Positions 18,010 to 26,079 of a stretch of 46,778 bases of DNA are shown piece after piece. Below the pieces are notes generated by a model that was given only the letters and a program-made list of their open reading frames with translations, had not been told where the DNA came from and searched no databases. The number at the start of each line of letters is the position of its first letter. Position 1 is the first letter of the stretch. Location of the stretch: positions 1-46,778 of the forward strand of contig PLLP01000019.1 of assembly GCA_003141315.1 (NCBI GenBank), read 5' to 3'. This DNA is from Phycisphaerales bacterium. GTDB taxonomy: Bacteria > Planctomycetota > Phycisphaerae > Sedimentisphaerales > Anaerobacaceae. The position numbers were made by a program, and so were the translations under genes.

Positions 18010-19257
18010 TTAGTCAATTTGAAGCTTGAGCCTGAGGGCATTTAATGCGGTAGTAGAGGCACTGATTCTGATAGCTGTGCGGTTGCCAGTGAATACGAAC
18101 CGCTTGGTTTCTACTCCTGCCGGCCCCGCAATGCCGATAAATACGAGTCCGGCGGGTTTTTGCGCGGTGCCGCCGTCAGGTCCGGCTATACCGGTTATAG
18201 CGATTGCATAATTTGTTACGGCCCTTTTTTTGGCCTGATTTGCCATTGCGGAGGCAACTTCTTCGCTCACAGCACCATATTTTTCAATCAATTCTGCCGG
18301 CACGCCAAGCTCGGTTATTTTGGCGTTATTGCTGTATGTAATCCAGCCGTGTGTGAAATAACGGCTTGCGCCAGGGATGTCGGTTATCATAGAGCCAAGC
18401 AATCCCCCCGTGCAGGATTCTGCTATCGCCAGGGTTTTTTTGCCGGCGGTAAGCAGCCGACCTACAACCTCGGCGAGGGTTTGCCCGCCTGTGCTGAAGA
18501 CCAGACTGCCCAGTCTTTTGCTTATCAGTTCGGCATCAGCGTCAGCCAGCTTTGCTGCCTCTTTAAGCGTATCCGCCCTGGCCGTAATGTGAATTGTCAC
18601 AACGCCGTAATTTACGGTGTAGTTTATCTGTGGATTTCTTTTTCGGTCCGCTATGTCGGAAAGCATTTCGGCGATTTTGGATTCGCCCGCGCCGAAGCAA
18701 TTTAATTTTCGTATAACTAACATCCCGCCATTTTTGCCGGCCTGTTTTTCAATTTGCGGCAGAATAAACTCTTCAAACATTTGCTTCATTTCGTAAGGGA
18801 CACCGGGCATAACAAAGATGGATTTGCCCTGCCGCTTTGCACTGATACCGGCGGCGGTGCCGATGTTGTTTGTAATTGCCGATGTTCCGCTCGGCAGATA
18901 TGCCTGGAGTTTGTTATTGGCAGGCATCGGTATCCGGCGGCTCTCGAACATCTCTTCAATCTTTTTAAGTAATCCACTATCGAGCCGCAGTTCTGCATCT
19001 AAATATTTTGCCAAGGCCTGCCGGGTAAGGTCGTCTTCAGTTGGCCCAAGCCCGCCTGTTATCAAAACAAAATCTGCTTCACCGGCTGCCAGACCGATAG
19101 TCTGCACAATCCGGTTGATGTCGTCGCCGACGGTATGGTCGCTTACGACGGAAACGCCTATCGAAAGCAGCTTTCCAGCGAGGTATGCGGCGTTCGTATT
19201 GACCGTATGGCCGGTCAAAATCTCATTGCCGATTGCAATTATACTTGCCTGACTCAT
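18010..19257 (-). CDS. cinA: CinA-like protein / nicotinamide-nucleotide amidase
   Basis: A 415-residue two-domain protein. The N-terminal MoaB/MogA-like domain opens with IIAIGNEILTGHTVNTNA and contains ITGGLGPTEDDLT. The C-terminal PncC deamidase domain has AESCTGGLLGSMITDIPGAS and ITGIAGPDGGTA. In relatives it hydrolyses ADP-ribose-type compounds and recycles NMN to nicotinate mononucleotide. It is transcribed alone, 65 bp upstream of pilB, and may share its transcript. Confidence 0.93.
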   Translation of the reverse strand: MSQASIIAIGNEILTGHTVNTNAAYLAGKLLSIGVSVVSDHTVGDDINRIVQTIGLAAGEADFVLITGGLGPTEDDLTRQALAKYLDAELRLDSGLLKKIEEMFESRRIPMPANNKLQAYLPSGTSAITNNIGTAAGISAKRQGKSIFVMPGVPYEMKQMFEEFILPQIEKQAGKNGGMLVIRKLNCFGAGESKIAEMLSDIADRKRNPQINYTVNYGVVTIHITARADTLKEAAKLADADAELISKRLGSLVFSTGGQTLAEVVGRLLTAGKKTLAIAESCTGGLLGSMITDIPGASRYFTHGWITYSNNAKITELGVPAELIEKYGAVSEEVASAMANQAKKRAVTNYAIAITGIAGPDGGTAQKPAGLVFIGIAGPAGVETKRFVFTGNRTAIRISASTTALNALRLKLQID

Positions 19258-19425
19258 TTATTCCTTAATTCTATCAGCTTCGTAATTCGATATTCGACAG
19301 GCCTATTATAGGTGTTTTATTGAACAATTCAATTTTTCACTAAATTTAAATGGCTGCAAATGCGTGCTGAATCCATCTATATTAAGGATTTGCTGAATTT
19401 ACTGAAATTTAAATAATTTTGCCTG

Positions 19426-19454
19426 TTGATTCAAAAAGATTTTATCATTATATT
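19426..19454 (+). promoter_or_regulatory. Sigma70-type promoter of the STAS-like gene
   Basis: TTGATT at 19426-19431 and TATATT at 19449-19454 have an exact 17-bp spacer in an AT-rich stretch. The start would be near 19461, giving a leader of about 175 nt that contains a GC-rich hairpin block. This falls in the 377-bp gap before the STAS-like gene. Confidence 0.55.
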
Positions 19455-19502
19455 TTATAGAGACATTTCAATATGCGGAACCGGATGGTTAATGCGGGAA
19501 AT

Positions 19503-19597
19503 GTGAAGCTCCATGGTTTTATCCGCCACGGCGGATGGCCTCTTCACCTGCTTTGGCGAAACCCGCCGAAGTCCGCCTCGGCGGACGAAGGCGGGTA
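19503..19597. repeat. Compound GC-rich hairpin block in the leader of the STAS-like gene
   Basis: Two nested foldbacks stand side by side. The first has outer arms GTGAAG/CTTCAC (19504-19549) around TCCGCC-AC-GGCGGA (19522-19535). The second has outer arms ACCCGCC/GGCGGGT (19561-19596) around GTCCGCC-TC-GGCGGAC (19571-19586). They end about 23 bp before the AGGAG site, so they could influence transcription or translation, or may simply be inserted repeat elements. Confidence 0.7.
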
Positions 19598-19634
19598 AAT
19601 TCGTATAAAAAACAATTTACAGGAGACATTTGCA

Positions 19635-20021
19635 ATGGATTGGTCAATCGATTACCTGAAAAACGAAGGCATCGTAATCACGAAATTGTCCGGCAAAATG
19701 GACTGGGAGGAACACAAAAAATGGGGCGAAGAAGCTTATTCCTTTGCACATAAACACAATTGCAAAAAGATGCTCATTGACTTTCGGGATATGGTGCCGG
19801 ATTTTACAATACTGCAAATAGACGATCTGCCGAAATTGCTTGAGGAGTTTGGCGTAGACCCTGGTTTTAAAATAGCCGGCCTGTATGACAAGTCTTCTCC
19901 TCACGCCAGTGAGTTCACGTTCTTTAGAAATACGGCGAGCCTTTCATCAATCAACGTCCGCTATTTCGATGATAAAGACCAGGCCATCGCCTGGCTGAAG
20001 TCCGGCGAGCCCGGTGAGTAA
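19635..20021 (+). CDS. STAS/SpoIIAA-like domain protein
   Basis: A 128-residue single-domain protein beginning MDWSIDYLKNEGIV, behind CAGGAG at 19619-19624. The pattern (short strand, 'G.m...e...w', KKMLIDFRDM, later IAGLYDK and a C-terminal AIAWLKSG) matches the SpoIIAA-like/STAS family, in which a strand-helix fold acts as a partner or small-ligand module. No phosphorylatable serine context like that of anti-anti-sigma SpoIIAA is obvious, and no anti-sigma kinase is nearby. It stands alone with its own promoter and structured leader. The function is not known. Confidence 0.8.
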   Translation: MDWSIDYLKNEGIVITKLSGKMDWEEHKKWGEEAYSFAHKHNCKKMLIDFRDMVPDFTILQIDDLPKLLEEFGVDPGFKIAGLYDKSSPHASEFTFFRNTASLSSINVRYFDDKDQAIAWLKSGEPGE

Positions 20022-20066
20022 AACGAAAATGAACAGGCTCTTAAAAAAGCAAATCCAATCCGCAAA

Positions 20067-21134
20067 TTAGACGTTAAATTTAAAGTCTATGATGTCGCCG
20101 TCGCGAACGACGTATTCTTTTCCTTCGAGCCGGATTTTGCCGGCGGCCTTGAGAGCCTTTTCGCTGCTAAATTCTTTTATGTCGTTATAACCGAAAGTTT
20201 CCGCCTTTATAAAGCCGCGCCTGATGTCCGAATGAACTTTGCCTGCTGCGTCGAGTGCAATAGTCCCCTGCTTTATTGGCCAGGCACGCACCTCATCTGC
20301 TCCAACGGTTAAGAAGCTAATCAGGCCGAGAGCCGAATAGCACGCCCGGACAAATTTTGCTGCTGCGGGTTCCGTCATCCCGAGGTCTGCCATAAAATCT
20401 TTTCTGCTTTGTGCGTCGAGCTGCGACAGTTCCAAATCTAATTTGGCGCAGACGTTTATGACGGGCACATCTTTTTCCAGGCCAGGAAAATCAAATTTTT
20501 TGTCCAGCCCGCCTTCGCCGACATTGACCGCAACGACCATTGGCTTTAACGTCAGAAAGCCGAGCGATTTGATAAGGTGCAGCTCTTCTTTCGACTTAAT
20601 GGCGGTGCTTATCGGCTTTTCAGATTCGATTGCGGATTGCAGTCTTTTTTGCAGGTCCAGTTCGGCCTGGTCTTCGGAGTGCGTCTTTGTCGGCTTGTGG
20701 AGCTGTTTTTCTAACCTCTCGATGCGTGTGGCGACCAGTTCCAAATCCACAAGGAGCAGTTCTGTTTTTAACTCATTCAGGTCGCGAGCCGCATCAACAG
20801 AACCCCTGTAAGCCGGCAGAGATAAATCCTCGAATCCCCTGATAACCAGGACGAGCAAATCAGTGGTCCTTATGTTACTTGCCAGTCTGCTCGCAACCAC
20901 CCTGCCATGCTCTGCCGTAAAATCGAAACCCGGCACATCTAAGCAATCGATTGTGGCACGCACAGTCTTTTTCGGTTTATATAATTCAGTCAGCCAGTCG
21001 AGTCTTTCATCAGGCACGGGAACGATTGCCTCCTCAATTACTACTGCACCTGCGGCTGATATGTGTTTCCCGCTGACAGCACTGAAGAGCGTGCTTTTAC
21101 CGGACCCGGATAATCCCAAAATTGCTGCTTTCAT
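20067..21134 (-). CDS. ychF: Divergent YchF/OLA1-family P-loop NTPase
   Basis: A 355-residue protein. The P-loop is GLSGSGKST (residues 7-15) in place of the usual G-x-PNVGKST. CLDVPGF acts as the G3 Asp-x-x-Gly equivalent. A helical coiled region occupies about 125-190, and VVAVNVGEG sits where YchF proteins carry their altered G4. The C-terminal TGS domain is clear (VRAWPIKQGT, KVHSDIRRGFIKAE, and a final VRDGDIIDFKFNV). YchF binds ribosomes and prefers ATP. The changed P-loop suggests a divergent subgroup. It is not adjacent to pth or other usual partners. Confidence 0.85.
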   Translation of the reverse strand: MKAAILGLSGSGKSTLFSAVSGKHISAAGAVVIEEAIVPVPDERLDWLTELYKPKKTVRATIDCLDVPGFDFTAEHGRVVASRLASNIRTTDLLVLVIRGFEDLSLPAYRGSVDAARDLNELKTELLLVDLELVATRIERLEKQLHKPTKTHSEDQAELDLQKRLQSAIESEKPISTAIKSKEELHLIKSLGFLTLKPMVVAVNVGEGGLDKKFDFPGLEKDVPVINVCAKLDLELSQLDAQSRKDFMADLGMTEPAAAKFVRACYSALGLISFLTVGADEVRAWPIKQGTIALDAAGKVHSDIRRGFIKAETFGYNDIKEFSSEKALKAAGKIRLEGKEYVVRDGDIIDFKFNV

Positions 21135-21147
21135 TTTCCGCCATCCT

Positions 21148-21177
21148 TATTCTGTATTCTGTGTCCTGTATTCTATT
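21148..21177. repeat. Short periodic repeat TATTCTGT/CCTGTATTCT
   Basis: The gap between ychF and the fumarase-type gene consists of near-repeats of 'TATTCTGT' and 'CCTGTATTCT'. The same phrase recurs at 40634-40664, upstream of ileS, which marks it as a dispersed spacer repeat. Confidence 0.5.
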
Positions 21178-21697
21178 TGTTATATATACTGCGGCTGGCC
21201 GCATCGTAAGCGACTATCGCTGGAAAATTGACGACCTCCAGTCTTCTTATGGCCTCGGTGCCCAAATCATCATAAGCGATTACCTCTGACTTTACGATGA
21301 ATTTACTAATCAGCGCCCCTGCCCCGCCTATCGTGAACAAATGTACCGCGCCGAATTTTTTCATCGAGTCGCGAACGGCCTGATTTCGATAGCCCTTTCC
21401 CATCATCGCCCGTAATCCCGCCTCGATGAGAACCGGGCTAAATTCGTCCATTCTCGAAGATGTAGTCGAACCGGCTGCACCGATAACTTTACCGGGTCTT
21501 GCGGGAGTAGGCGCCATAAAATAGATAATCGCACCCTTGATGTCAAACGGCAGCGCCTGTGAATCCCGAATTGCCTGGCACAATCTCCTGTGCGCCATAT
21601 CGCGGGCGGTATAAATAACTCCGCTTATTTCAACCTCGTCGCCTGCCTTAAGCTGCCGCACAACGTCTTCTGTTAATGGCGGTATAAGTTTTGTCAT
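21173..21697 (-). CDS. Fumarate hydratase / tartrate dehydratase beta-type subunit
   Basis: From ATG 21697 it encodes 174 residues; a TTG at 21721 would add eight uncharacteristic ones. The family start KLIPPLTEDVVRQLKAGDEV, then DMAHRRL, GPTPARPGKVIGAAGSTTS (here APTPARPG) and GKGY, are typical of the swivelling C-terminal domain of class I fumarases. In two-subunit enzymes the alpha chain carries the 4Fe-4S cluster and this beta chain helps close the active site. No alpha subunit is beside it, which is unusual, since the two are normally adjacent. The substrate (fumarate or tartrate) is not decided. Confidence 0.85.
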   Translation of the reverse strand: MTKLIPPLTEDVVRQLKAGDEVEISGVIYTARDMAHRRLCQAIRDSQALPFDIKGAIIYFMAPTPARPGKVIGAAGSTTSSRMDEFSPVLIEAGLRAMMGKGYRNQAVRDSMKKFGAVHLFTIGGAGALISKFIVKSEVIAYDDLGTEAIRRLEVVNFPAIVAYDAASRSIYNK

Positions 21698-21773
21698 TGT
21701 AAAAGCCCTTATTCGTCCCAAGCCGCAACGCCGGCTGTCAGAGGATTCTATAATTTTAATGGGGAACCGACAA

Positions 21774-21822
21774 CAAAAAAAGATGACCCCCGCTCTTGCC
21801 TTCGCAAGAGAACGCGGGGGTC
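21774..21822 (-). terminator. Rho-independent terminator after rplU
   Basis: A strong hairpin: GACCCCCGC (21785-21793) pairs with GCGGGGGTC (21814-21822), and inner TCTTGC pairs with GCAAGA. Read leftwards it is followed by seven T residues (A at 21775-21781). It lies 36 bp past the rplU stop. Confidence 0.8.
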
Positions 21823-21858
21823 AGCCTCTGCGTTCATCAAATTATATTTTTGATTTTT

Positions 21859-22188
21859 TTAAGCTTCAATTTTTTCGATAGTCAGCTGCAGATATTTCTG
21901 CCGATGGCCGGTTCGCTTTTTGCTGTTTTTTCGCCTGCGAAAATGCTGCGTGTATATTTTCGGCCCGCCGATAACCGCATCCGAGGCGTTAGTCGAAAAC
22001 TTACCCGTCACTTTAGCGCCTTCAACGAAGGGTTTGCCGATTTTGCTTTTTTCGCCGTCGCCGATAAACAAAACCTTATCCATTTCGAGCTGCTCGGCCT
22101 CCGGTTTGACATCCGTAAGCTCTATTTGGATTACATCGCCCTGTGCGACTTTATATTGTTTGCCGCCCTGTTCAATTACTGCGTACAT
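21859..22188 (-). CDS. rplU: 50S ribosomal protein L21
   Basis: A 109-residue protein of normal length. Signatures: MYAVIEQGGKQYKVAQGD at the start, and the basic C-terminal KIYTQHFRRRKNSKKRTGHRQ rRNA-binding segment. CTCCT at 22196-22200 (AGGAG on the coding strand) precedes the ATG by 7 bp. In most bacteria rpmA (L27) follows directly; here a terminator follows instead, so L21 is transcribed alone from its own promoter. Confidence 0.97.
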   Translation of the reverse strand: MYAVIEQGGKQYKVAQGDVIQIELTDVKPEAEQLEMDKVLFIGDGEKSKIGKPFVEGAKVTGKFSTNASDAVIGGPKIYTQHFRRRKNSKKRTGHRQKYLQLTIEKIEA

Positions 22189-22234
22189 TTCGATACTCCT
22201 GTATTCTATATTTGAAAACCTGCCAAAAAGGTGT

Positions 22235-22262
22235 ATTATATGCTTTCCTGTTTATAAGTAAA
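22235..22262 (-). promoter_or_regulatory. Promoter of rplU
   Basis: On the coding strand, TTTACT (22262-22257) and a consensus TATAAT (22240-22235) are separated by 16 bp. The start would be around 22228, leaving a leader of about 40 nt with AGGAG. It lies in the divergent rplU/dat gap. Confidence 0.6.
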
Positions 22263-22287
22263 GCTTTTTTTATAGTGGGATTTAAAA

Positions 22288-23121
22288 ATGAACATTGCGA
22301 TGATTGACGACAAAATCGTGGATTCGAACCAATTGGACAGGTCTTATCTCGACCGCGGGCTGTATTTCGGCGACGGGGTCTATGAGGTGCTGCGAAGCTA
22401 TAACGGCAAAATCTTCGCTCTCGATGACCACCTTGCCCGTTTTGAGAACAGCCTGGCGGGCGTTGAAATCGCCGGTATCGATATAGGCCAGGTCCGAAGC
22501 AGGGTTTTGAAGGCCTTTGAGGCGGCGAAAATTCCGAATGCGAAGATTTATTTTCACATAACCCGTGGTTCCGGCCCGCGAGACCACAACCCCGGTCTTA
22601 AAATGCAGCCAAATTTTTTCCTGACAATCTCCGAAATCGGCGACTACTCGAAATCAAAGATTAACGGCTATAAGGTCTCAACCTATCCTGATTTGCGATG
22701 GAAGAAATGCCAAATAAAATCACTGAACCTGCTGCCGAACGTCCTTGCAAAAATGGATGCGTCAAAAAAAGGCTGCGATGAGGCGATTCTCGTCGATGAG
22801 GCCGGCTTGATAACCGAAGGGTCAAGCTCTGCCTTTTTCGCGGTATTTGGCGGCGTAATTCAGACCGCACCTTTGACTGCAAACGTTTTGCCTTCGATTA
22901 CCCGCAAATACGTGGTAAAAGCCGCGCGGAATATCGGTATTAGATTTATAGACAAATCTATCTCCGCTGCACAAGCGAAGAATGCCGATGAAATTTTTCT
23001 CGGCGTGACCACAAAAGATGTTATTCCTGCCGTAAAATTCGATGACGCCGTAATTGGAGACGGCAAACCCGGACCGATTACAAAAAAGTTAATCGATGAA
23101 TTTATAAAATTTACAAAATAA
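22288..23121 (+). CDS. dat: D-amino-acid aminotransferase (fold-type IV)
   Basis: A 277-residue class IV aminotransferase. The N-terminal YLDRGLYFGDGVYEVLR, the Schiff-base lysine K144 in CQIKSLNLL, and E177 in LITEGSSS are family marks. The ITRGSGPRDH segment places Arg98 and His100 exactly where Bacillus D-amino-acid aminotransferases have the residues that bind the substrate alpha-carboxylate; branched-chain enzymes differ there. It would exchange D-alanine and D-glutamate with their keto acids, supplying peptidoglycan precursors, in line with dacB. It is divergent from rplU; the ribosome site is weak. Confidence 0.88.
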   Translation: MNIAMIDDKIVDSNQLDRSYLDRGLYFGDGVYEVLRSYNGKIFALDDHLARFENSLAGVEIAGIDIGQVRSRVLKAFEAAKIPNAKIYFHITRGSGPRDHNPGLKMQPNFFLTISEIGDYSKSKINGYKVSTYPDLRWKKCQIKSLNLLPNVLAKMDASKKGCDEAILVDEAGLITEGSSSAFFAVFGGVIQTAPLTANVLPSITRKYVVKAARNIGIRFIDKSISAAQAKNADEIFLGVTTKDVIPAVKFDDAVIGDGKPGPITKKLIDEFIKFTK

Positions 23122-23139
23122 TTTTGTTCAGAATAACTT

Positions 23140-24012
23140 TTACTTATTCACAGAGTGTTTTTCAAATAAAGTTGACTGCGTGGGGCGAGAAGTTATCTGT
23201 TTGACAGTCTTGATGCCATTATCTGAATATAAAGGCAGGTGATTTTCAATTTCAGAACGGACTCGTTTTATCCTGTCTTCTATAACCCGGCAGTATTCGG
23301 GGTTGATTTCAAATGCAATGTAGTGTTGTTCGTTTCGTATGCAGGCCTCAATAGTTGTGCCTGGACCGGCAAATGGGTCGCAAACAAGGCCGCCTTTAGG
23401 ACAACTCGCCTTTACCATCCGCTCGATAATCTCCAGCGGTTTCTGGGTAGGATGTTCTTCCCGCTCGGAATGAATGCGATGCAGCCTGGAAACCGACCAT
23501 AAATCTTTCGGGTTATATCCGACCTCCAGCCATTTTTTCCCGACAAAGATTGAGCGAGTTCTTGCCTTTTTGGTTTCTTCATCGTAAGGGATTCTTACAG
23601 CATCAATGTCAAAGAAATAATCCTCGGTTTTCGCAAAGAAACCGACAGTATCATGAACAGAAGAATAACGTCGTGTGCTGCCTCCCATACTCGGAACTTT
23701 GCGATCCCAGATAATCTCATTGAGCATAATCAATCGCTTCTTGAGAAAGACAAATATTTCAGGGCTGTATCGCCACGTGGCAAAAAAGTAAAGGCTTCCT
23801 GTGTTTTTCATCTTGGGAATAATCAGGTCAAGCCATTCTTCTGTCCATTTTAAAAACTCGTGCTTTGGCCGTTTGTCAGAGTCATTTCCGTAGTCTTTGC
23901 CAAGACCATATGGCGGGTCGGCAATGATTAAATCAAGGCTGTTGTCTTCAATCTGCCTGATACCATCAAGTGCGTCAATGTTAAGAACAGAATCAATCGC
24001 CGAAACATGCAT
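23140..24012 (-). CDS. Solitary site-specific DNA methyltransferase (beta-class, N6-adenine or N4-cytosine)
   Basis: A 290-residue enzyme. The catalytic motif DPPY is at 32-35 near the N-terminus, and the AdoMet-binding motif DPFAGPGTT is at 212-220 near the C-terminus, preceded by HPTQKP. This IV-before-I order defines the beta class, which includes CcrM, HinfI and many N4-cytosine enzymes. There is no C-terminal CcrM-type DNA-binding extension. No restriction endonuclease or specificity gene is adjacent, so it is an orphan that may regulate replication or transcription, or protect against incoming systems. The target sequence cannot be predicted. Confidence 0.88.
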   Translation of the reverse strand: MHVSAIDSVLNIDALDGIRQIEDNSLDLIIADPPYGLGKDYGNDSDKRPKHEFLKWTEEWLDLIIPKMKNTGSLYFFATWRYSPEIFVFLKKRLIMLNEIIWDRKVPSMGGSTRRYSSVHDTVGFFAKTEDYFFDIDAVRIPYDEETKKARTRSIFVGKKWLEVGYNPKDLWSVSRLHRIHSEREEHPTQKPLEIIERMVKASCPKGGLVCDPFAGPGTTIEACIRNEQHYIAFEINPEYCRVIEDRIKRVRSEIENHLPLYSDNGIKTVKQITSRPTQSTLFEKHSVNK

Positions 24013-24107
24013 AGATAAGCTGCTAGTCCCGATTTTAGCATAGTTTTATTGTTTTATAACCGGTTCTTTAAAAAGATAATGAATTATTATTGATTTTGGT
24101 GATTGTG

Positions 24108-25967
24108 TCAAATTAAAAAGATGTCCATACCGCACCGGCCGCAGTGAAAGACGATGCGGAATTGCCTGCCATCTTCGTCCACAAGAATAAGCGGCTCGAC
24201 GGCAGTCCCCTGCCCTTTCTCTTTACACAGGCCAAGCTCTTTTCGCAGGCAGTATCTGGTCGTCATTACTAATTTGCCGGCCATATCGAGTCCCGATTCG
24301 GCAGCCGGTTCTATTGTTTCAACGCCGTGTCTGCGGTAAAAATCGCGAGCCTTTTCATTGAGACAATTGCCGAGGTATGTAAGCCGCTTTTCCGGTTCGA
24401 CTTGCCGCAGGTCCGCCGTAGGCGGACTCACCACAGGTGGATACGGAAAAGAATTTTTCAGGATATGGCCGATTTTTCGCGGGCGATTCGCCTCTCGAAT
24501 CTCAAGCAATTGCCGAACCAGGTCCCGTCTTGCCGCATTAAGCGTGGAAACAGGAAAGAAATAAGGCTCGCTCAATTGGAAACTGATGTCATCACACTCA
24601 AAAATAGTGCCGCCTAATTTTTTCAATTGTGTGGTTATGGTCTGCAGTGCCTCTTGTTTTTTCAGTGCCGGCTGTTTTTTGACGTCTATTTTGATAACCG
24701 CCTTGTTTCCATCGGCATCTGCACCGGTAAGCGAAAAACCGTTTTCAGTTTCTTCAAAAAGTATCGATACCGGTATTTTTCTTTCAGCGGGATTTTTTTC
24801 GAGCAGTTTCGAGAACTGGTGGTCGTAATTACGGTAAATTTTCAGATTCAATTTTATCTCATCTGTTTTTTGAGGCCAGACTTTTTGCCCCTCGACCTTG
24901 TTCACGAGGGTGCCGGTCAAATTCCCGTTCTGGTCGAAGAAGCACAAACCGTCGGCGGCGTGCAAAGGCACGTTGCTGGCGATTGCAAAAGAGGATTTTT
25001 CGATTTTGGTGATGGTGCCGACAAATTCGCCGATGGATTTGGGGGTATCAATCGAACCGATGTGGTCGTCCTTTATATTAAGGGCGTAATCTGTAAAACC
25101 GCGATTAAAGGTTTTTGCAGGGTCGGGTTTAAAATTAAGCTGAATAGTGCCGGAGGACGAACGTTGCAGATTTTTCTTTTGAAGAACGGCGTCGAGTTTT
25201 TGCCTGTAGAAAGCGACCGTGTTTGCGACATAAGGAATCTCTTTTAATCTTCCTTCGATTTTGAAGGCGGTTATGCCGGCGTCGATAAGCTGCTCGATGT
25301 GTTCCGACAGATTGAGGTCTTTGAGTGAAAGCAGGTGCCGGTTTTGCAAAAGAGTTTTTCCATTTGGGTCTTTTAACGAGTAAAGTTTTCTGCAGGGCTG
25401 TGCGCACTGCCCGCGATTACCGCTCCTGCCGCCGAGGGCATAGCTCATATAGCATTGGCCGCTGGCCCCGACGCACAACGAGCCGTGAATAAAACATTCC
25501 AGCTCAATGGAAGTTGCTTTGCGGATTTGCCGAATCTGCTCAATTGTAAGTTCGCGTGCGAGGATTACCCGGCTGAAACCGACCTGTTCGAGGAAGCGGA
25601 CTTTTTCAGGCGTATCGTTGTTCATCTGCGTGCTGGCAATCAGCGGAATTGGGGGCAGGTCAAGTTCGAGCAGGCCCGCATCCTGAATAATCAGGCCGTC
25701 AATACCGATGTCGTAAAGCTGCTGAATTATTTTTTCCGCTATGGATAGTTCGTTGTCAAAGAGGATGGTGTTCAGCGTGACATAGACCTTCGCATAAAAG
25801 GGATGCGCAAAATCGACGACGGTTTTGATTTGCTCTATTGAGTTGGAAGCCTGCTGCCTGGCGCCAAAAGAAGAAGCGCCGATATAGATTGCGTCCGCAC
25901 CGCATTTAATGGCAGCAAAAGCGGTTTCAGAATTCCTGGCAGGCGATAATAATTCGATTGCATTCAT
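24108..25967 (-). CDS. rlhA: 23S rRNA 5-hydroxycytidine synthase RlhA (U32 peptidase family)
   Basis: A 619-residue protein closely patterned on E. coli RlhA/YdcP. It starts AIELLSPARNSETAFAAIKCGADAIYIG and has VTLNTILFDNEL. The cysteine region is FIHGSLCVGASGQCYMSY followed by NRGQCAQPCRKLY. A DUF3656-type middle domain and a C-terminal RYCLRKELGLC...FHCGRCGM complete it. RlhA hydroxylates C2501 of 23S rRNA, with prephenate metabolism and an Fe-S cluster involved. A GTCCGCC/GGCGGAC palindrome (24411-24427) is read in frame in a linker (residues SPPTADLRQ). It stands alone between the methyltransferase and the ATP synthase operon. Confidence 0.88.
   Translation of the reverse strand: MNAIELLSPARNSETAFAAIKCGADAIYIGASSFGARQQASNSIEQIKTVVDFAHPFYAKVYVTLNTILFDNELSIAEKIIQQLYDIGIDGLIIQDAGLLELDLPPIPLIASTQMNNDTPEKVRFLEQVGFSRVILARELTIEQIRQIRKATSIELECFIHGSLCVGASGQCYMSYALGGRSGNRGQCAQPCRKLYSLKDPNGKTLLQNRHLLSLKDLNLSEHIEQLIDAGITAFKIEGRLKEIPYVANTVAFYRQKLDAVLQKKNLQRSSSGTIQLNFKPDPAKTFNRGFTDYALNIKDDHIGSIDTPKSIGEFVGTITKIEKSSFAIASNVPLHAADGLCFFDQNGNLTGTLVNKVEGQKVWPQKTDEIKLNLKIYRNYDHQFSKLLEKNPAERKIPVSILFEETENGFSLTGADADGNKAVIKIDVKKQPALKKQEALQTITTQLKKLGGTIFECDDISFQLSEPYFFPVSTLNAARRDLVRQLLEIREANRPRKIGHILKNSFPYPPVVSPPTADLRQVEPEKRLTYLGNCLNEKARDFYRRHGVETIEPAAESGLDMAGKLVMTTRYCLRKELGLCKEKGQGTAVEPLILVDEDGRQFRIVFHCGRCGMDIFLI
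24411..24427. repeat. GC palindrome GTCCGCC-GTA-GGCGGAC within rlhA
   Basis: Seven-base perfect arms around 3 nt, immediately followed by a small CACC-ACA-GGTG foldback (24429-24439). This is the same family as the intergenic elements near 19.5 and 40.5 kb. It is carried in frame through a variable linker. Confidence 0.65.
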
Positions 25968-26023
25968 ACGTGATGCTTCACACTATACCAGTTTGAATGT
26001 GATTTTACAACAGAATTGAATAG

Positions 26024-26064
26024 AAAAAACGAAACGGCGAAACCGGCAAAATCCGCCTTCGGCA
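26024..26064 (-). terminator. Probable terminator of the ATP synthase operon
   Basis: Read leftwards past atpC, a GC-rich foldback (GGCGGA pairing imperfectly with TTTCGCC) is followed within a few bases by six T residues. The stem is imperfect and overlaps a TCCGCC-type palindrome, so confidence is modest. Confidence 0.4.
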
Positions 26065-26079
26065 AATCGAATGAAACGA

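Noticed and set aside
24312-25748. Several plus-strand frames over rlhA
   Set aside because: All are shadows of the clearly coding minus strand.
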